Part shown: positions 12,594 to 20,392 of the stretch, in pieces
Layout: every line of letters starts with the position of its first letter
How positions within the stretch are numbered: position 1 is the first letter of the stretch
DNA from: a virus
Reading direction: 5' to 3' (one strand)
Virus record (IMG/VR): IMGVR_UViG_3300005264_000340
Coordinates: 1 to 24,188 of that record
DNA: 24,188 nucleotides
Program-made: the position numbers and the translations under genes
Notes under the pieces: generated by a model
The model's database searches: none
Seen by the model: only the letters and a program-made list of their open reading frames with translations
Told to the model about the DNA's origin: nothing

Positions 12594-12606
12594 CAAAAAT
12601 TTAATT

Positions 12607-12681
12607 ATGAGAATAAATAATTTACATACGAATGATCGTCAACCGCTTCACATGAAGAATGGAGGATCTGCCGTAGGGTAA
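12607..12681 (+). CDS. Possible 24-residue peptide or small RNA
   Basis: A frame from ATG to TAA encodes MRINNLHTNDRQPLHMKNGG and four more residues. It lies between the first tRNA and an intrinsic terminator. A similar unit lies at 13468-13539; both contain CGTCARCC followed by GAAGA and GGA at similar spacing, but in different frames relative to the ORF, so the RNA rather than the peptide may be conserved. Confidence 0.3.
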   Translation: MRINNLHTNDRQPLHMKNGGSAVG

Positions 12682-12706
12682 ATTATAATAATATAAACTA
12701 ACCTAT

Positions 12707-12740
12707 AAAGCTTCTTCATTAATTTGGAGAGGCTTTTTTT
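12707..12740 (+). terminator. Intrinsic terminator after the first small unit
   Basis: AAAGCTTCT pairs with AGAGGCTTT (one wobble) and is followed by a T-run. It separates the first tRNA and small unit from the main tRNA array, unless transcripts read through. Confidence 0.75.
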
Positions 12741-12759
12741 ATGTTCTTTTTTAATATAT

Positions 12760-12833
12760 CTGGGTGTTATGCAGAGGCAATACAACGGTACCTTGGAAGT
12801 ATCGGTTCGCAAGTTCGATTCTTGCCACTCAGA
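12760..12833 (+). tRNA. tRNA-Pro (TGG)
   Basis: Acceptor CTGGGTG/CACTCAG (one wobble), anticodon arm GGTAC-CTTGGAA-GTATC, T arm GCAAG-TTCGATT-CTTGC. The D stem is weak. Confidence 0.87.
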
Positions 12834-12836
12834 CTT

Positions 12837-12907
12837 GGCCTATTGGGGTATGGATATCCTTCTTGACTGTCTATCAGGAGAACCGAGTTTGAGTCTCGGA
12901 TAGGCCG
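12837..12907 (+). tRNA. tRNA-Asp (GTC)
   Basis: Perfect acceptor GGCCTAT/ATAGGCC, D stem GGGT/ATCC, anticodon arm CTTGA-CTGTCTA-TCAGG, T arm CCGAG-TTTGAGT-CTCGG. Only 3 nt separate it from tRNA-Pro. Confidence 0.92.
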
Positions 12908-12913
12908 CTACAA

Positions 12914-12986
12914 TGAGGTGTGGCGAAGTGGTTAACGCATCAGGTTTTGATCCTGACATTCGAAGGTTCGAATCCTTCCATCTCAT
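12914..12986 (+). tRNA. tRNA-Gln (TTG)
   Basis: Acceptor TGAGGTG/CATCTCA (one wobble), anticodon arm TCAGG-TTTTGAT-CCTGA, T arm GAAGG-TTCGAAT-CCTTC. Confidence 0.92.
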
Positions 12987-12991
12987 CATAA

Positions 12992-13064
12992 GCCAGTATA
13001 GTTCAGTTGGTAGAACGCTTCACTTGTAATGAAGATGTCAGGGGTTCGAATCCTCTTATTGGCT
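12992..13064 (+). tRNA. tRNA-Thr (TGT)
   Basis: Acceptor GCCAGTA/TATTGGC, D stem GTTC/GAAC, anticodon arm CTTCA-CTTGTAA-TGAAG, T arm AGGGG-TTCGAAT-CCTCT. Confidence 0.94.
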
Positions 13065-13066
13065 CT

Positions 13067-13140
13067 GTGTTGGATTCTCGTATGGAAAGAGAGCTGGGTT
13101 GTGATTCCAGTTGTAGCGAGTTCGAATCTCGTTCAACACC
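13067..13140 (+). tRNA. tRNA-His (GTG)
   Basis: Acceptor GTGTTGG/TCAACAC, anticodon arm CTGGG-TTGTGAT-TCCAG, T arm GCGAG-TTCGAAT-CTCGT, discriminator C as expected for His. The base before G1 is T, so the extra G at -1 would have to be added after transcription. Confidence 0.9.
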
Positions 13141-13144
13141 TAAT

Positions 13145-13227
13145 GCCTGTGTGGGTAAAAAAGCGAATGGAAGAGCATTGAGTCTTAGAAACTCAGACCT
13201 TTGTGTGTTCGAGTCACACCGCAGGTA
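13145..13227 (+). tRNA. tRNA-Leu (TAG) with unusual architecture
   Basis: Acceptor GCCTGTG/CGCAGGT (two wobbles), anticodon arm TGAGT-CTTAGAA-ACTCA, T arm GTGTG-TTCGAGT-CACAC. The variable region is only 7 nt although bacterial tRNA-Leu is class II; instead the D region is expanded to about 27 nt with an A6 run and no clear stem. Length 83 nt. Charging is doubtful; no phage gene here shows TAG reassignment. Confidence 0.75.
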
Positions 13228-13234
13228 CTATAAT

Positions 13235-13308
13235 GATTACGTAGCTCAGTTGAATAGAGCAGAGAGTTACGACCTCTCAGGTCATAGGTTTGAGTCCTAT
13301 CGTAATCA
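13235..13308 (+). tRNA. tRNA-Arg (ACG)
   Basis: Perfect acceptor GATTACG/CGTAATC, D stem GCTC/GAGC, anticodon arm GAGAG-TTACGAC-CTCTC, T arm ATAGG-TTTGAGT-CCTAT. The A34 would need deamination to inosine to read all CGN codons. Confidence 0.94.
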
Positions 13309-13311
13309 CTT

Positions 13312-13384
13312 GACTTGGTAGCTCAGTTGGTAGAGCAGTAGACTGTTAATCTATTTGTCGCAGGTTCGAGTCCTGCCCTTGTCG
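13312..13384 (+). tRNA. tRNA-Asn (GTT)
   Basis: D stem GCTC/GAGC, anticodon arm GTAGA-CTGTTAA-TCTAT, T arm GCAGG-TTCGAGT-CCTGC. The acceptor GACTTGG/CCTTGTC has two adjacent T-T mismatches, so the tRNA may be decaying. A T6 run follows. Confidence 0.86.
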
Positions 13385-13400
13385 CTTTTTTAAATAAATA

Positions 13401-13432
13401 TTTGCAAATTAAAATTGAATATATTATATTTG
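13401..13432 (+). promoter_or_regulatory. Bacteroidota housekeeping promoter
   Basis: TTTG (13401-13404), a 20-nt spacer and TATATTTG (13425-13432) match the TTTG-N19-21-TAnnTTTG consensus exactly. Transcription should start near 13439 and enter the second small unit. It is the best host-type promoter in the window. Confidence 0.8.
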
Positions 13433-13438
13433 CAATAC

Positions 13439-13598
13439 TTTTTGGAAGAAGTAATAGATTTTGTTTTATGAGAAAAATGTTTTTATATATAAGTTATTTT
13501 AGTTCGTCAGCCTTTAATCGGGAAGAGGATATTGGATAGCTATATATAATAGTTTTCATAAAAAGCCTCTTAATTAAATTTAGGAGGCTTTTTTATTT
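13439..13598 (+). ncRNA. Candidate small RNA with own promoter and terminator
   Basis: A transcript of about 160 nt is bounded by the consensus promoter at 13401-13432 and the terminator ending near 13598. It contains a 23-codon ORF (13468-13539, MRKMFLYISYFSSSAFNREE then DIG). A related unit lies at 12594-12740, sharing CGTCARCC, GAAGA and GGA elements and a GGAGGCTTTTTT-type terminator. Either a regulatory RNA, a micropeptide gene, or a tRNA remnant; not resolvable by eye. Confidence 0.45.
13561..13596 (+). terminator. Strong intrinsic terminator
   Basis: A 10-bp stem (AAAAAGCCTC / GAGGCTTTTT) with an AT-rich loop followed by T. It closes the 13439 small unit just before the truncated tRNA-Ala. 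Confidence 0.85.
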
Positions 13599-13599
13599 T

Positions 13600-13668
13600 G
13601 GGCCATTAGTTCAGTAGGATAGAACACCTGCCTTGCACGCAGGAAGTCCTCGGTTCGATTTTCTTATT
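13600..13668 (+). pseudogene. 3'-truncated tRNA-Ala (TGC)
   Basis: The 5' part is normal: GGGCCAT, D arm GTTC/GAAC, anticodon arm CCTGC-CTTGCAC-GCAGG, and the T loop TTCGATT. After the T loop, the sequence becomes TTCTTATTTTTG instead of the expected CCGAG and ATGGCCC, so neither T stem nor acceptor can close. The break lies about 45 nt before the HNH gene. Confidence 0.75.
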
Positions 13669-13714
13669 TTTGATTTAACTTGTACAATTCAGTGTTTTTT
13701 ATTATTTTTGAACT

Positions 13715-14197
13715 ATGGAAAAAGAATTAAGATTAGAGCAAATTGCAGTAAAGCGAGGTTATATTGTTTCTGAAGAAGGTGTTTTGTATAATCCTAAAGG
13801 TAATAAAATTGGGAGTATTCATAATAGTGGTTATCACAGAACAAATATAAGGATTAATAAAAAAGAAACTAATCTTATGGCTCATAGATTACAGGCTTAT
13901 CAAAAATATGGTGATATTTTATACAATAAAGGAGTAATGGTTAGACATTATAACGGTAATAAATTGGATAATTCTTGGGGTAATATTTTAATAGGAAATA
14001 ATTCTCAAAACCAATTAGATATTCCTAAAAATATACGAATAAAACGTTCTTTAAATTCATGGAAAAACACAAGAAAATATGATAGAGATGAAGTTATAGA
14101 GTATTATAATAAAGTTAAATCCTATAAAAAAACTAAAGAAAAATTTGATATATCAAGTAGTGGAACATTACATTTTATATTAAACGGTAGAAAATAA
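13715..14197 (+). CDS. HNH homing endonuclease, 160 aa
   Basis: The central region has AHRLQAYQKYGDILYNKGVM, then VRHYNGNKLDNSWGNI and an N-rich helix: an HNH fold of the kind found in free-standing phage homing enzymes (H at about 57, H at 78, N at 80 and 83). The usual D before the second H is R here, so catalysis should be checked. The C terminus (KTKEKFDISSSGTLHFILNG) resembles the DNA-binding helix-turn-helix repeats of these enzymes. It lies between a truncated tRNA-Ala and tRNA-Ser and is likely a mobile insertion that damaged the tRNA. Confidence 0.82.
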   Translation: MEKELRLEQIAVKRGYIVSEEGVLYNPKGNKIGSIHNSGYHRTNIRINKKETNLMAHRLQAYQKYGDILYNKGVMVRHYNGNKLDNSWGNILIGNNSQNQLDIPKNIRIKRSLNSWKNTRKYDRDEVIEYYNKVKSYKKTKEKFDISSSGTLHFILNGRK

Positions 14198-14201
14198 ATT
14201 T

Positions 14202-14285
14202 GGAAGATAAACTCTGGTTGGCCGGAGAACAGTTTGCTAAACTGATTGTACCGAAAGGTATTGGGATCGTGACCTATTTCTTCCG
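14202..14285 (+). tRNA. tRNA-Ser (GCT)
   Basis: Class II fold of 84 nt: acceptor GGAAGAT/TTCTTCC (last pair T-T), D arm CTC/GAG, anticodon loop TTGCTAA in CAGT/ACTG, variable arm TACC-GAAA-GGTA and a weak T arm (TGGG-ATCGTGA-CCTA). The T loop lacks the usual TTC start, so activity is less sure. Confidence 0.75.
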
Positions 14286-14360
14286 CTATGATAAAAGTCA
14301 TTGTTTTAATTAATGGTGGATTTTATTTTTGTGTTATGAAAATAATTAAAAATTCTTGTA

Positions 14361-14684
14361 ATGGAAGAGGCTGTTCTGTACGTATTATACTCCCTAATGA
14401 CGGCATCGCTATCATTGTTCATAGTAAAATGTATGGAGCCAGGAATGATTTTTCGAAGGTATTATCTAAGACTAATATATCATTGGATACATTGGTGGAG
14501 AGAGAAGGATCGTTGGAAAAGGTTTTTTCTTAAACCTGTAGGGTTATGTATTTATTGCTTTAGTGTTTATATAGCTATATTCTTCTATTTAATAACCTTT
14601 GAATTTTCTTTTAATATATTACTTTTTATAGGTCTTAATTATATATGGATAGAGATACTAAAAAAGCTCTTACCAAATAAATGA
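14361..14684 (+). CDS. Small membrane protein with GLCxYC motif, 107 aa
   Basis: Two hydrophobic regions (about residues 1-24 and 63-100) flank a basic, aromatic loop (YHWIHWWREKDRWKRF). The second begins KPVGLCIYCFSVYIAIFF. A CxxC at the membrane face, after KP-x-GL, recurs in small phage and Bacteroidota membrane proteins as far as I recall; metal binding or disulphide formation is possible. An overlapping frame from 14288 is less protein-like and is not called. The terminator of the opposing operon overlaps its 3' end. Confidence 0.62.
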   Translation: MEEAVLYVLYSLMTASLSLFIVKCMEPGMIFRRYYLRLIYHWIHWWREKDRWKRFFLKPVGLCIYCFSVYIAIFFYLITFEFSFNILLFIGLNYIWIEILKKLLPNK

Positions 14685-14693
14685 CAAGAGCTT
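14660..14693 (-). terminator. Intrinsic terminator of the GroEL operon
   Basis: An 8-bp stem (AAGCTCTT / AAGAGCTT) followed on the minus strand by six T. It lies 40 nt past the last gene of the minus-strand operon and inside the end of the convergent membrane-protein gene. Confidence 0.8.
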
Positions 14694-14733
14694 GCTATCT
14701 GTTCCGAAATCAATCGTAGATAGTTTAATCTTC

Positions 14734-15354
14734 CTATTTTCCTGTTTTGCTTTTAATATTTCTAAATGTTCCAAGTTCTAATAAAGAACTTTCTTTATCT
14801 GCTCTCATTCTTCCTTCGACAGTTCCTTTAACTATATTACGTATTTTCTTTTTACGTTCTATAAGTTTCTCTACATTATCAAGGATTTTTTTTAGTTTGT
14901 CACTATATTTAGCATCTGTAACCTCTTTTGTTTCTCCTGTTTTTTCATCTTTTACTATTATTGTACTTTTTGTTGTTTTAAGTAAAGCGTTTTGTTCATC
15001 TATTTGAATGTCTATCTCAAAGAGTAGTCGTTCTTCTGATGTTGATGAATATTTAACGTAAGCATGTATAGCATTTTCGACTAATTCTATTTCTTTTTTT
15101 GAAAGTTTAGATTCTTCACTGTTTTTTCCAAAAGCTACATGTTCAGCTTGTTTTATCCTTTCAGTATACTCCATAGTATTAAAAGGATTAGCATTTGTTA
15201 ATTCTTCTCTAATAAATACATATAATAATAACTGTTTAGCTCTTTTTCTATTACGATCTTTTTTATCATAATTAACTATAGCTTTAAACTCTTCTATCAT
15301 TAATACGTTAATATCTATATCAAGATTGAATTTTTGGTCTATTGTGAATTTCAT
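14734..15354 (-). CDS. Hypothetical helical protein, 206 aa
   Basis: The protein begins MKFTIDQKFNLDIDINVLMI and is mostly charged helix (RNRKRAKQLLLYVFIREELT, later YSDKLKKILDNVEKLIERKK), with coiled-coil potential in the last 100 residues. No membrane segment. It is the third gene of the GroEL operon, 1 nt after the stop of the 61-residue protein. The placement suggests a head-assembly or regulatory partner made with the chaperonin, but that is inference. Confidence 0.78.
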   Translation of the reverse strand: MKFTIDQKFNLDIDINVLMIEEFKAIVNYDKKDRNRKRAKQLLLYVFIREELTNANPFNTMEYTERIKQAEHVAFGKNSEESKLSKKEIELVENAIHAYVKYSSTSEERLLFEIDIQIDEQNALLKTTKSTIIVKDEKTGETKEVTDAKYSDKLKKILDNVEKLIERKKKIRNIVKGTVEGRMRADKESSLLELGTFRNIKSKTGK

Positions 15355-15355
15355 A

Positions 15356-15541
15356 TTATTTGTCTTTCATTGATTTAGCTCCTTTAATGAATGATTCATT
15401 CGCTATTTTTTCAATAGCTATTTTAACATTGTTTGGCAATGAGTATTTTTTAGCTAAAATATTTATATTTTCTTTTATTGTTTTGTTTTTATTTATAATA
15501 AAATATTTTACGTTTTTATTTATTTTAAAATGATTATCCAT
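15356..15541 (-). CDS. Hypothetical protein, 61 aa
   Basis: The protein begins MDNHFKINKNVKYFIINKNK and ends FIKGAKSMKDK. The frame is open to 15562, which would overlap GroEL; the ATG at 15541 lies 2 nt after the GroEL stop and fits tight coupling, so I chose it. A helical C-terminal half (NVKIAIEKIANESFIKGAKS) resembles no family I know. Confidence 0.65.
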   Translation of the reverse strand: MDNHFKINKNVKYFIINKNKTIKENINILAKKYSLPNNVKIAIEKIANESFIKGAKSMKDK

Positions 15542-15543
15542 GA

Positions 15544-17115
<1,572 letters not shown>

Positions 17116-17140
17116 CTACATTTACATTTATTAATTACGA

Positions 17141-17178
17141 CAAATATAATCATTTTAAATTAAATTTTAATATATTTG
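17141..17178. promoter_or_regulatory. Divergent promoter pair between groEL and terL
   Basis: Two mirror TATATTTG boxes, at 17141-17148 (minus) and 17171-17178 (plus), match the Bacteroidota -7 box; neither has TTTG at -33. Both transcripts begin near the inverted CCATCTACATT / AATGTAGATGG at 17111-17121 and 17190-17200, which hold the two start codons. Confidence 0.55.
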
Positions 17179-17197
17179 TATTTTAATGTTAATGTAG

Positions 17198-17887
17198 ATG
17201 GGCAGAAAGATTTTAACTATAAATGATTATCTTGAACCAATAGAAATTCCTTCAAAATTATTATCAGGTAGAGGTATTATTGATGCACCAATGTATTCTC
17301 CGTTGGTTAGAGAATGGTATGAAGAACAGATTGATTATGTTCTGAATGGTATAACTATTAATGGTAAGTTTTGGAATCCGTTAATATATCATTTCCTTAA
17401 TTTTTATTATTTTCCTGTTCAGTATATAGATAGAAAAACTGGAGAAGTTAAGTCTTATGATGAACCAGGAATGCCTCTTTTCTCACGTATAGATGAATAT
17501 ATATTTGATAAGATGTGGGAAGCTATGAATAGCTCTCAACATATAGCTTTATTGGGCTCTAGAGGGTTGGGCAAATCCTATATCGCTACATCTATAATGA
17601 ATAGGAGATATAATTTTTTTCCTAAAAGTGATATAATTGTTTCTGCGAGTATGAAAACTCATGTTGATACTGCATGGGATAAAGTTATAGAAACATTAGG
17701 AGCTTTTGAAAAGAAGCATCCAGCGTTAAAACAAAAAAGGATAACTAATTCGAATACTAAATTAAAAAGTGGTGAAGAAGTTGATACTGATTATGGAAAA
17801 GAAGAAAGAGGTTATTTATGTACTTATGAAAAAATTCTTTATGGTAAACTTTATGATGCTTATGGGTACAGGAGGTTCTATATCTAA
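17198..17887 (+). CDS. terL: Terminase large subunit, N-terminal part (frame-broken)
   Basis: This is the ATPase half of the DNA-packaging motor. The Walker A region reads ALLGSRGLGKSYIATSIMNR at about residues 117-136, followed by DIIVSASMKTHVDTAW. The expected next segment, with the RG(K/R)R helix and the acidic Walker B (typically FEEAG in crAss-type TerL), is absent; instead the frame runs through GYLCTYEKILYGKLYDAYGY and stops. The nuclease half continues in the next frame. So the gene shows both a frame change and a loss of roughly 60-70 residues relative to relatives as I remember them. The start lies in AATGTAGATG. Confidence 0.82.
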   Translation: MGRKILTINDYLEPIEIPSKLLSGRGIIDAPMYSPLVREWYEEQIDYVLNGITINGKFWNPLIYHFLNFYYFPVQYIDRKTGEVKSYDEPGMPLFSRIDEYIFDKMWEAMNSSQHIALLGSRGLGKSYIATSIMNRRYNFFPKSDIIVSASMKTHVDTAWDKVIETLGAFEKKHPALKQKRITNSNTKLKSGEEVDTDYGKEERGYLCTYEKILYGKLYDAYGYRRFYI

Positions 17888-19133
17888 CGATCATGCGAAA
17901 GAGATTTTCCATAAACCTGATGCTTATAATTTTCTTGCTATAAACGAATGGGATGGAATGAAAACTGCTTTGTTTATTCCGGTACAATATAAATTAGCAG
18001 GTACATGGGAAAAGAATGGTGTTCCTGATATAGAGAAAGCTCTTAAAATAAATAACAAAGAAAGACAAAAACTTAAAGATGCAGGTGAATTTGTATCTTT
18101 ACAAAATTATTGCCAAGAATATCCTCAAAATACAAGAGAAGTATTTTTAAAGAAAGGAACGAATAGGTTTAATCAGGATAAAATTGCACAACAAATATCT
18201 ATAGTTGATACTGTTGAGGTTTCTATGAAGGTTAAAAAAGGTTATTTCCAATATACTAAAACTGATGATAATGTCATTACAGGTGTTGAGTTTATAAATA
18301 ATGGTATTGGTCCAATATTTATGATAGAGGAAGTGCAAAAAAGTCCTGAAGGGAAATATTATGAGGATTTATATGTTATGGGACTTGATAGTATAGATAT
18401 GGGTGGTAATGATAGTACTACTGATGAAGGATCTAAATTAGCTGCTCTTGTCAAGAAACGTATTATTACTGGTGATAATAAATCTACAAGAAGTATTTAT
18501 GTTTGTTGGTATAATGAACGTCACCCAGAAGTACGTGATGATTACGAAAATGTATTGATGATGACATTATATTATAGATGTAAGATAAATTTAGAGTATA
18601 CCAAGTTTAATATTTTATCTTATTTTAGAGAAAAACATATGTCTCGTTATTTCATGAAACGTCCAACTATAGCTTTAGGGAATATTGATGGAGATAAAAA
18701 AAGTACCCTTATTGGTACTCCTGCTACTGCAGATATGATAGATCATCAAGATGCAAAGATTATTGATTATGTAAATGATTATTCTCAACAAATATTTATA
18801 TTGCCATTATTAGAACAGTTAAGAGATTATCATAGGGAAGATAGAACACCTTATGACCTTGTTATTGCTATGGGGTTATGTGAACTTGCTGATGAAGATT
18901 ATATTGGTATAGGAGCTAAAGTTGAAAGAGAATATGCTTCTACAGGTATGACTAAAGATGCTTTTAGTTTTTCAAGGAATACTGATGGAGAAAAGAAGTT
19001 TGGAGAGAAGCAGGATAATAAAACTACTGTACAGAAATATACTTATATGAATGATATAACATGGATTGATGAAACAGGTAAGCCACGATTTGACGATGAG
19101 TTACTTGATGTAATGAAAGACGAATTATTTTAA
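17793..19133 (+). CDS. terL: Terminase large subunit, C-terminal part with nuclease domain
   Basis: The frame is open from 17766; real homology begins at MMLMGTGGSISNDHAKEIFH (about 17853), the motif III region coupling ATPase to cleavage. The nuclease domain has VMGLDSIDMGG (first metal-binding Asp) and a late TPYDLVIAMGL (C-terminal Asp), with DGDKK between. These residues are consistent with an RNase H-like headful nuclease. The 4 nt to 9 nt gap to the next genes suggests one late operon. The N-terminal residues before the GTGG motif are probably not translated as given. Confidence 0.85.
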   Translation: MEKKKEVIYVLMKKFFMVNFMMLMGTGGSISNDHAKEIFHKPDAYNFLAINEWDGMKTALFIPVQYKLAGTWEKNGVPDIEKALKINNKERQKLKDAGEFVSLQNYCQEYPQNTREVFLKKGTNRFNQDKIAQQISIVDTVEVSMKVKKGYFQYTKTDDNVITGVEFINNGIGPIFMIEEVQKSPEGKYYEDLYVMGLDSIDMGGNDSTTDEGSKLAALVKKRIITGDNKSTRSIYVCWYNERHPEVRDDYENVLMMTLYYRCKINLEYTKFNILSYFREKHMSRYFMKRPTIALGNIDGDKKSTLIGTPATADMIDHQDAKIIDYVNDYSQQIFILPLLEQLRDYHREDRTPYDLVIAMGLCELADEDYIGIGAKVEREYASTGMTKDAFSFSRNTDGEKKFGEKQDNKTTVQKYTYMNDITWIDETGKPRFDDELLDVMKDELF

Positions 19134-19143
19134 ATTAATTATT

Positions 19144-19494
19144 ATGAATAGATTTTATAAAATATTAAAGATTTGCGTAGTATTATTGATTATTGTATCT
19201 ATATTAATTATTATTTATGATACGAAATATGATACAAATAGAGAAGATGAATTAAATAAAGCTATTGCTGAAAAAGATTCTATTATTGCTGTAAATAAAA
19301 AAGATATGTTATTAAGAGACTCTTTAATAAAACAATATAAAGATTCAATGATTTTTTATGTGTCGATGATTGATGCATATGATAAAGAACAAGGTAAACA
19401 AAATAAAGAAGATTATGAGAAAGGTATTGACGGTATTGTTAATGGTACCATTGATGATAACATTAACTTATGGACAGAAGAAACTATTGATTAA
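19144..19494 (+). CDS. Membrane-anchored coiled-coil protein, i-spanin candidate, 116 aa
   Basis: One N-terminal transmembrane helix (about residues 8-25, ICVVLLIIVSILIIIY) is followed by a charged coiled coil (NREDELNKAIAEKDSIIAVN onward) and an acidic tail. This is the topology of Rz-type inner-membrane spanins. The next gene starts inside it in another frame, as in Rz/Rz1 pairs. No sequence family recognised; the lytic role is inferred from topology and overlap. Confidence 0.68.
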   Translation: MNRFYKILKICVVLLIIVSILIIIYDTKYDTNREDELNKAIAEKDSIIAVNKKDMLLRDSLIKQYKDSMIFYVSMIDAYDKEQGKQNKEDYEKGIDGIVNGTIDDNINLWTEETID

Positions 19495-19861
19495 TAATCC
19501 TGTATCCAATAAAATTATTTTTTATAAAAGAGATACGTTTATTCTTACGGATTATAGAAGTATTATTAATGCTAATAAAAAATTTGTAAAACTTCATTAT
19601 CTTACAAAAGAGAATTTGAGGTTAGATTCTGTAGATAAAATGAGAAGTAAAGCTTTGTTTTATAGTTTAAAAGCTAACAAAGAGTATGTTAAGAAATGTA
19701 AGGATGCTTCTATTATTATTAATAATAGTGAAGATAAATACAATATAATATATGCTGAGAATCAGTGGTTGAATGAACAACTTAAAATAAAGAAAAATGT
19801 AATTCTTTATGGAGGTATTGGTTCTGCTATTTTAATTGTAGGTATATTGTTATTTAAATAA
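19415..19861 (+). CDS. Exported protein with C-terminal membrane helix, 148 aa
   Basis: The ATG at 19415 gives a signal peptide (MRKVLTVLLMVPLMITLTYG then Q); the frame extends further up but that part is poly-lysine nonsense. It overlaps the preceding gene by 80 nt in a different frame. The mature domain is helical and polar (NLRLDSVDKMRSKALFYSLK) and ends in a transmembrane helix (VILYGGIGSAILIVGILLFK). There is no lipobox cysteine, so it is not a classic Rz1 lipoprotein; it might be an unusual spanin partner or another envelope protein. Confidence 0.65.
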   Translation: MRKVLTVLLMVPLMITLTYGQKKLLINNPVSNKIIFYKRDTFILTDYRSIINANKKFVKLHYLTKENLRLDSVDKMRSKALFYSLKANKEYVKKCKDASIIINNSEDKYNIIYAENQWLNEQLKIKKNVILYGGIGSAILIVGILLFK

Positions 19862-19903
19862 AGTTGATTTTAGTAATATTAATATATTAAATGTAGATGT
19901 AGT

Positions 19904-20173
19904 ATGGTAAATAAAGTAGATGTAAAAAGTATTGTACCTAAACAGAGTATGGTGCTTGTTAAGTTAATGAAAATTCCTAATTCTAAAGAAAGAGGTGTTT
20001 TTATGCCTAACAAAAATGATTTTAAACATGATCCGAATAATCCTTTGAATTATTTTGGAAAAGTTATTGCTATTGGACCTGATGTTACTCAGATTAAAAA
20101 AGGTGACTATGTGTTATATAGCATGGCTGCAGATTATATTGTTCTTACAAAAGATGAAAGTATATATTCCTGA
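19904..20173 (+). CDS. GroES-like co-chaperonin domain 1, 89 aa
   Basis: The protein begins MVNKVDVKSIVPKQSMVLVK, with a mobile-loop-like SKERGVFMPN, then FGKVIAIGPDVTQIKKGDYV and LYSMAADYIVL. The order VLVK, G-(V/I)-x-(M/L)-P, GKV-x-A-x-G and K-x-GD-x-V-L-Y is that of GroES/Cpn10 (about 95 residues). The frame ends in KDESIYS just where the next frame carries a second GroES-like domain. It should cap the phage or host GroEL ring. The start follows GTAGATGTAGTATGG. Confidence 0.75.
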   Translation: MVNKVDVKSIVPKQSMVLVKLMKIPNSKERGVFMPNKNDFKHDPNNPLNYFGKVIAIGPDVTQIKKGDYVLYSMAADYIVLTKDESIYS

Positions 20174-20381
20174 TGATGCAGATGTTAATTATGGAACCGA
20201 GAGAGATTTAAGTAAAGGAAAAATTGTAAGGTTAAGTAAAGATGCTAAGAAAGCAGGATATAAAGAAGGGGATATTATTTATTACCCTAAAGATGTAGGT
20301 CTTAGTATTGATGAACTAAAGGGAGTAGGACAATATAGAATTATTAAACCTATGTATATAAAATTTGAATACAGACCTTAA
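20154..20381 (+). CDS. GroES-like domain 2, overlapping frame, 75 aa
   Basis: From the first ATG the protein reads MKVYIPDDADVNYGTERDLS, then KGKIVRLSKDAKKAGYKEGD with IIYYP and VGQYRIIKP. The PDDA, KGK-x-V and G-x-K-x-GD-x-I-x-Y elements are again GroES-like. It overlaps domain 1 by 20 nt in the +1 frame. Removing a single base near 20160-20170 would fuse the two into a tandem protein of about 160 residues, like two-domain Cpn20. Whether it is a separate gene, a recoded fusion or an indel is unclear. Confidence 0.65.
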   Translation: MKVYIPDDADVNYGTERDLSKGKIVRLSKDAKKAGYKEGDIIYYPKDVGLSIDELKGVGQYRIIKPMYIKFEYRP

Positions 20382-20392
20382 AAGTCTATAAT

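Noticed and set aside
13007-13321. 104-codon open frame on the plus strand
   Set aside because: It runs through tRNA-Thr, His, Leu and Arg; an open frame by chance across RNA genes.
12522-14285. Stop-codon suppressor tRNA
   Set aside because: No anticodon CTA, TTA or TCA found; the TAG-anticodon tRNA reads Leu codon CUA, and TAG and TGA end ordinary genes here.
14288-14533. 81-codon frame overlapping the membrane protein at 14361
   Set aside because: Its second half is the +2 shadow of the hydrophobic protein; the GLCxYC frame is more protein-like.
17766-17887. Group I intron or intein in terL
   Set aside because: The gene is missing sequence at this point rather than carrying an insert, and no intein or intron-core motifs are visible.
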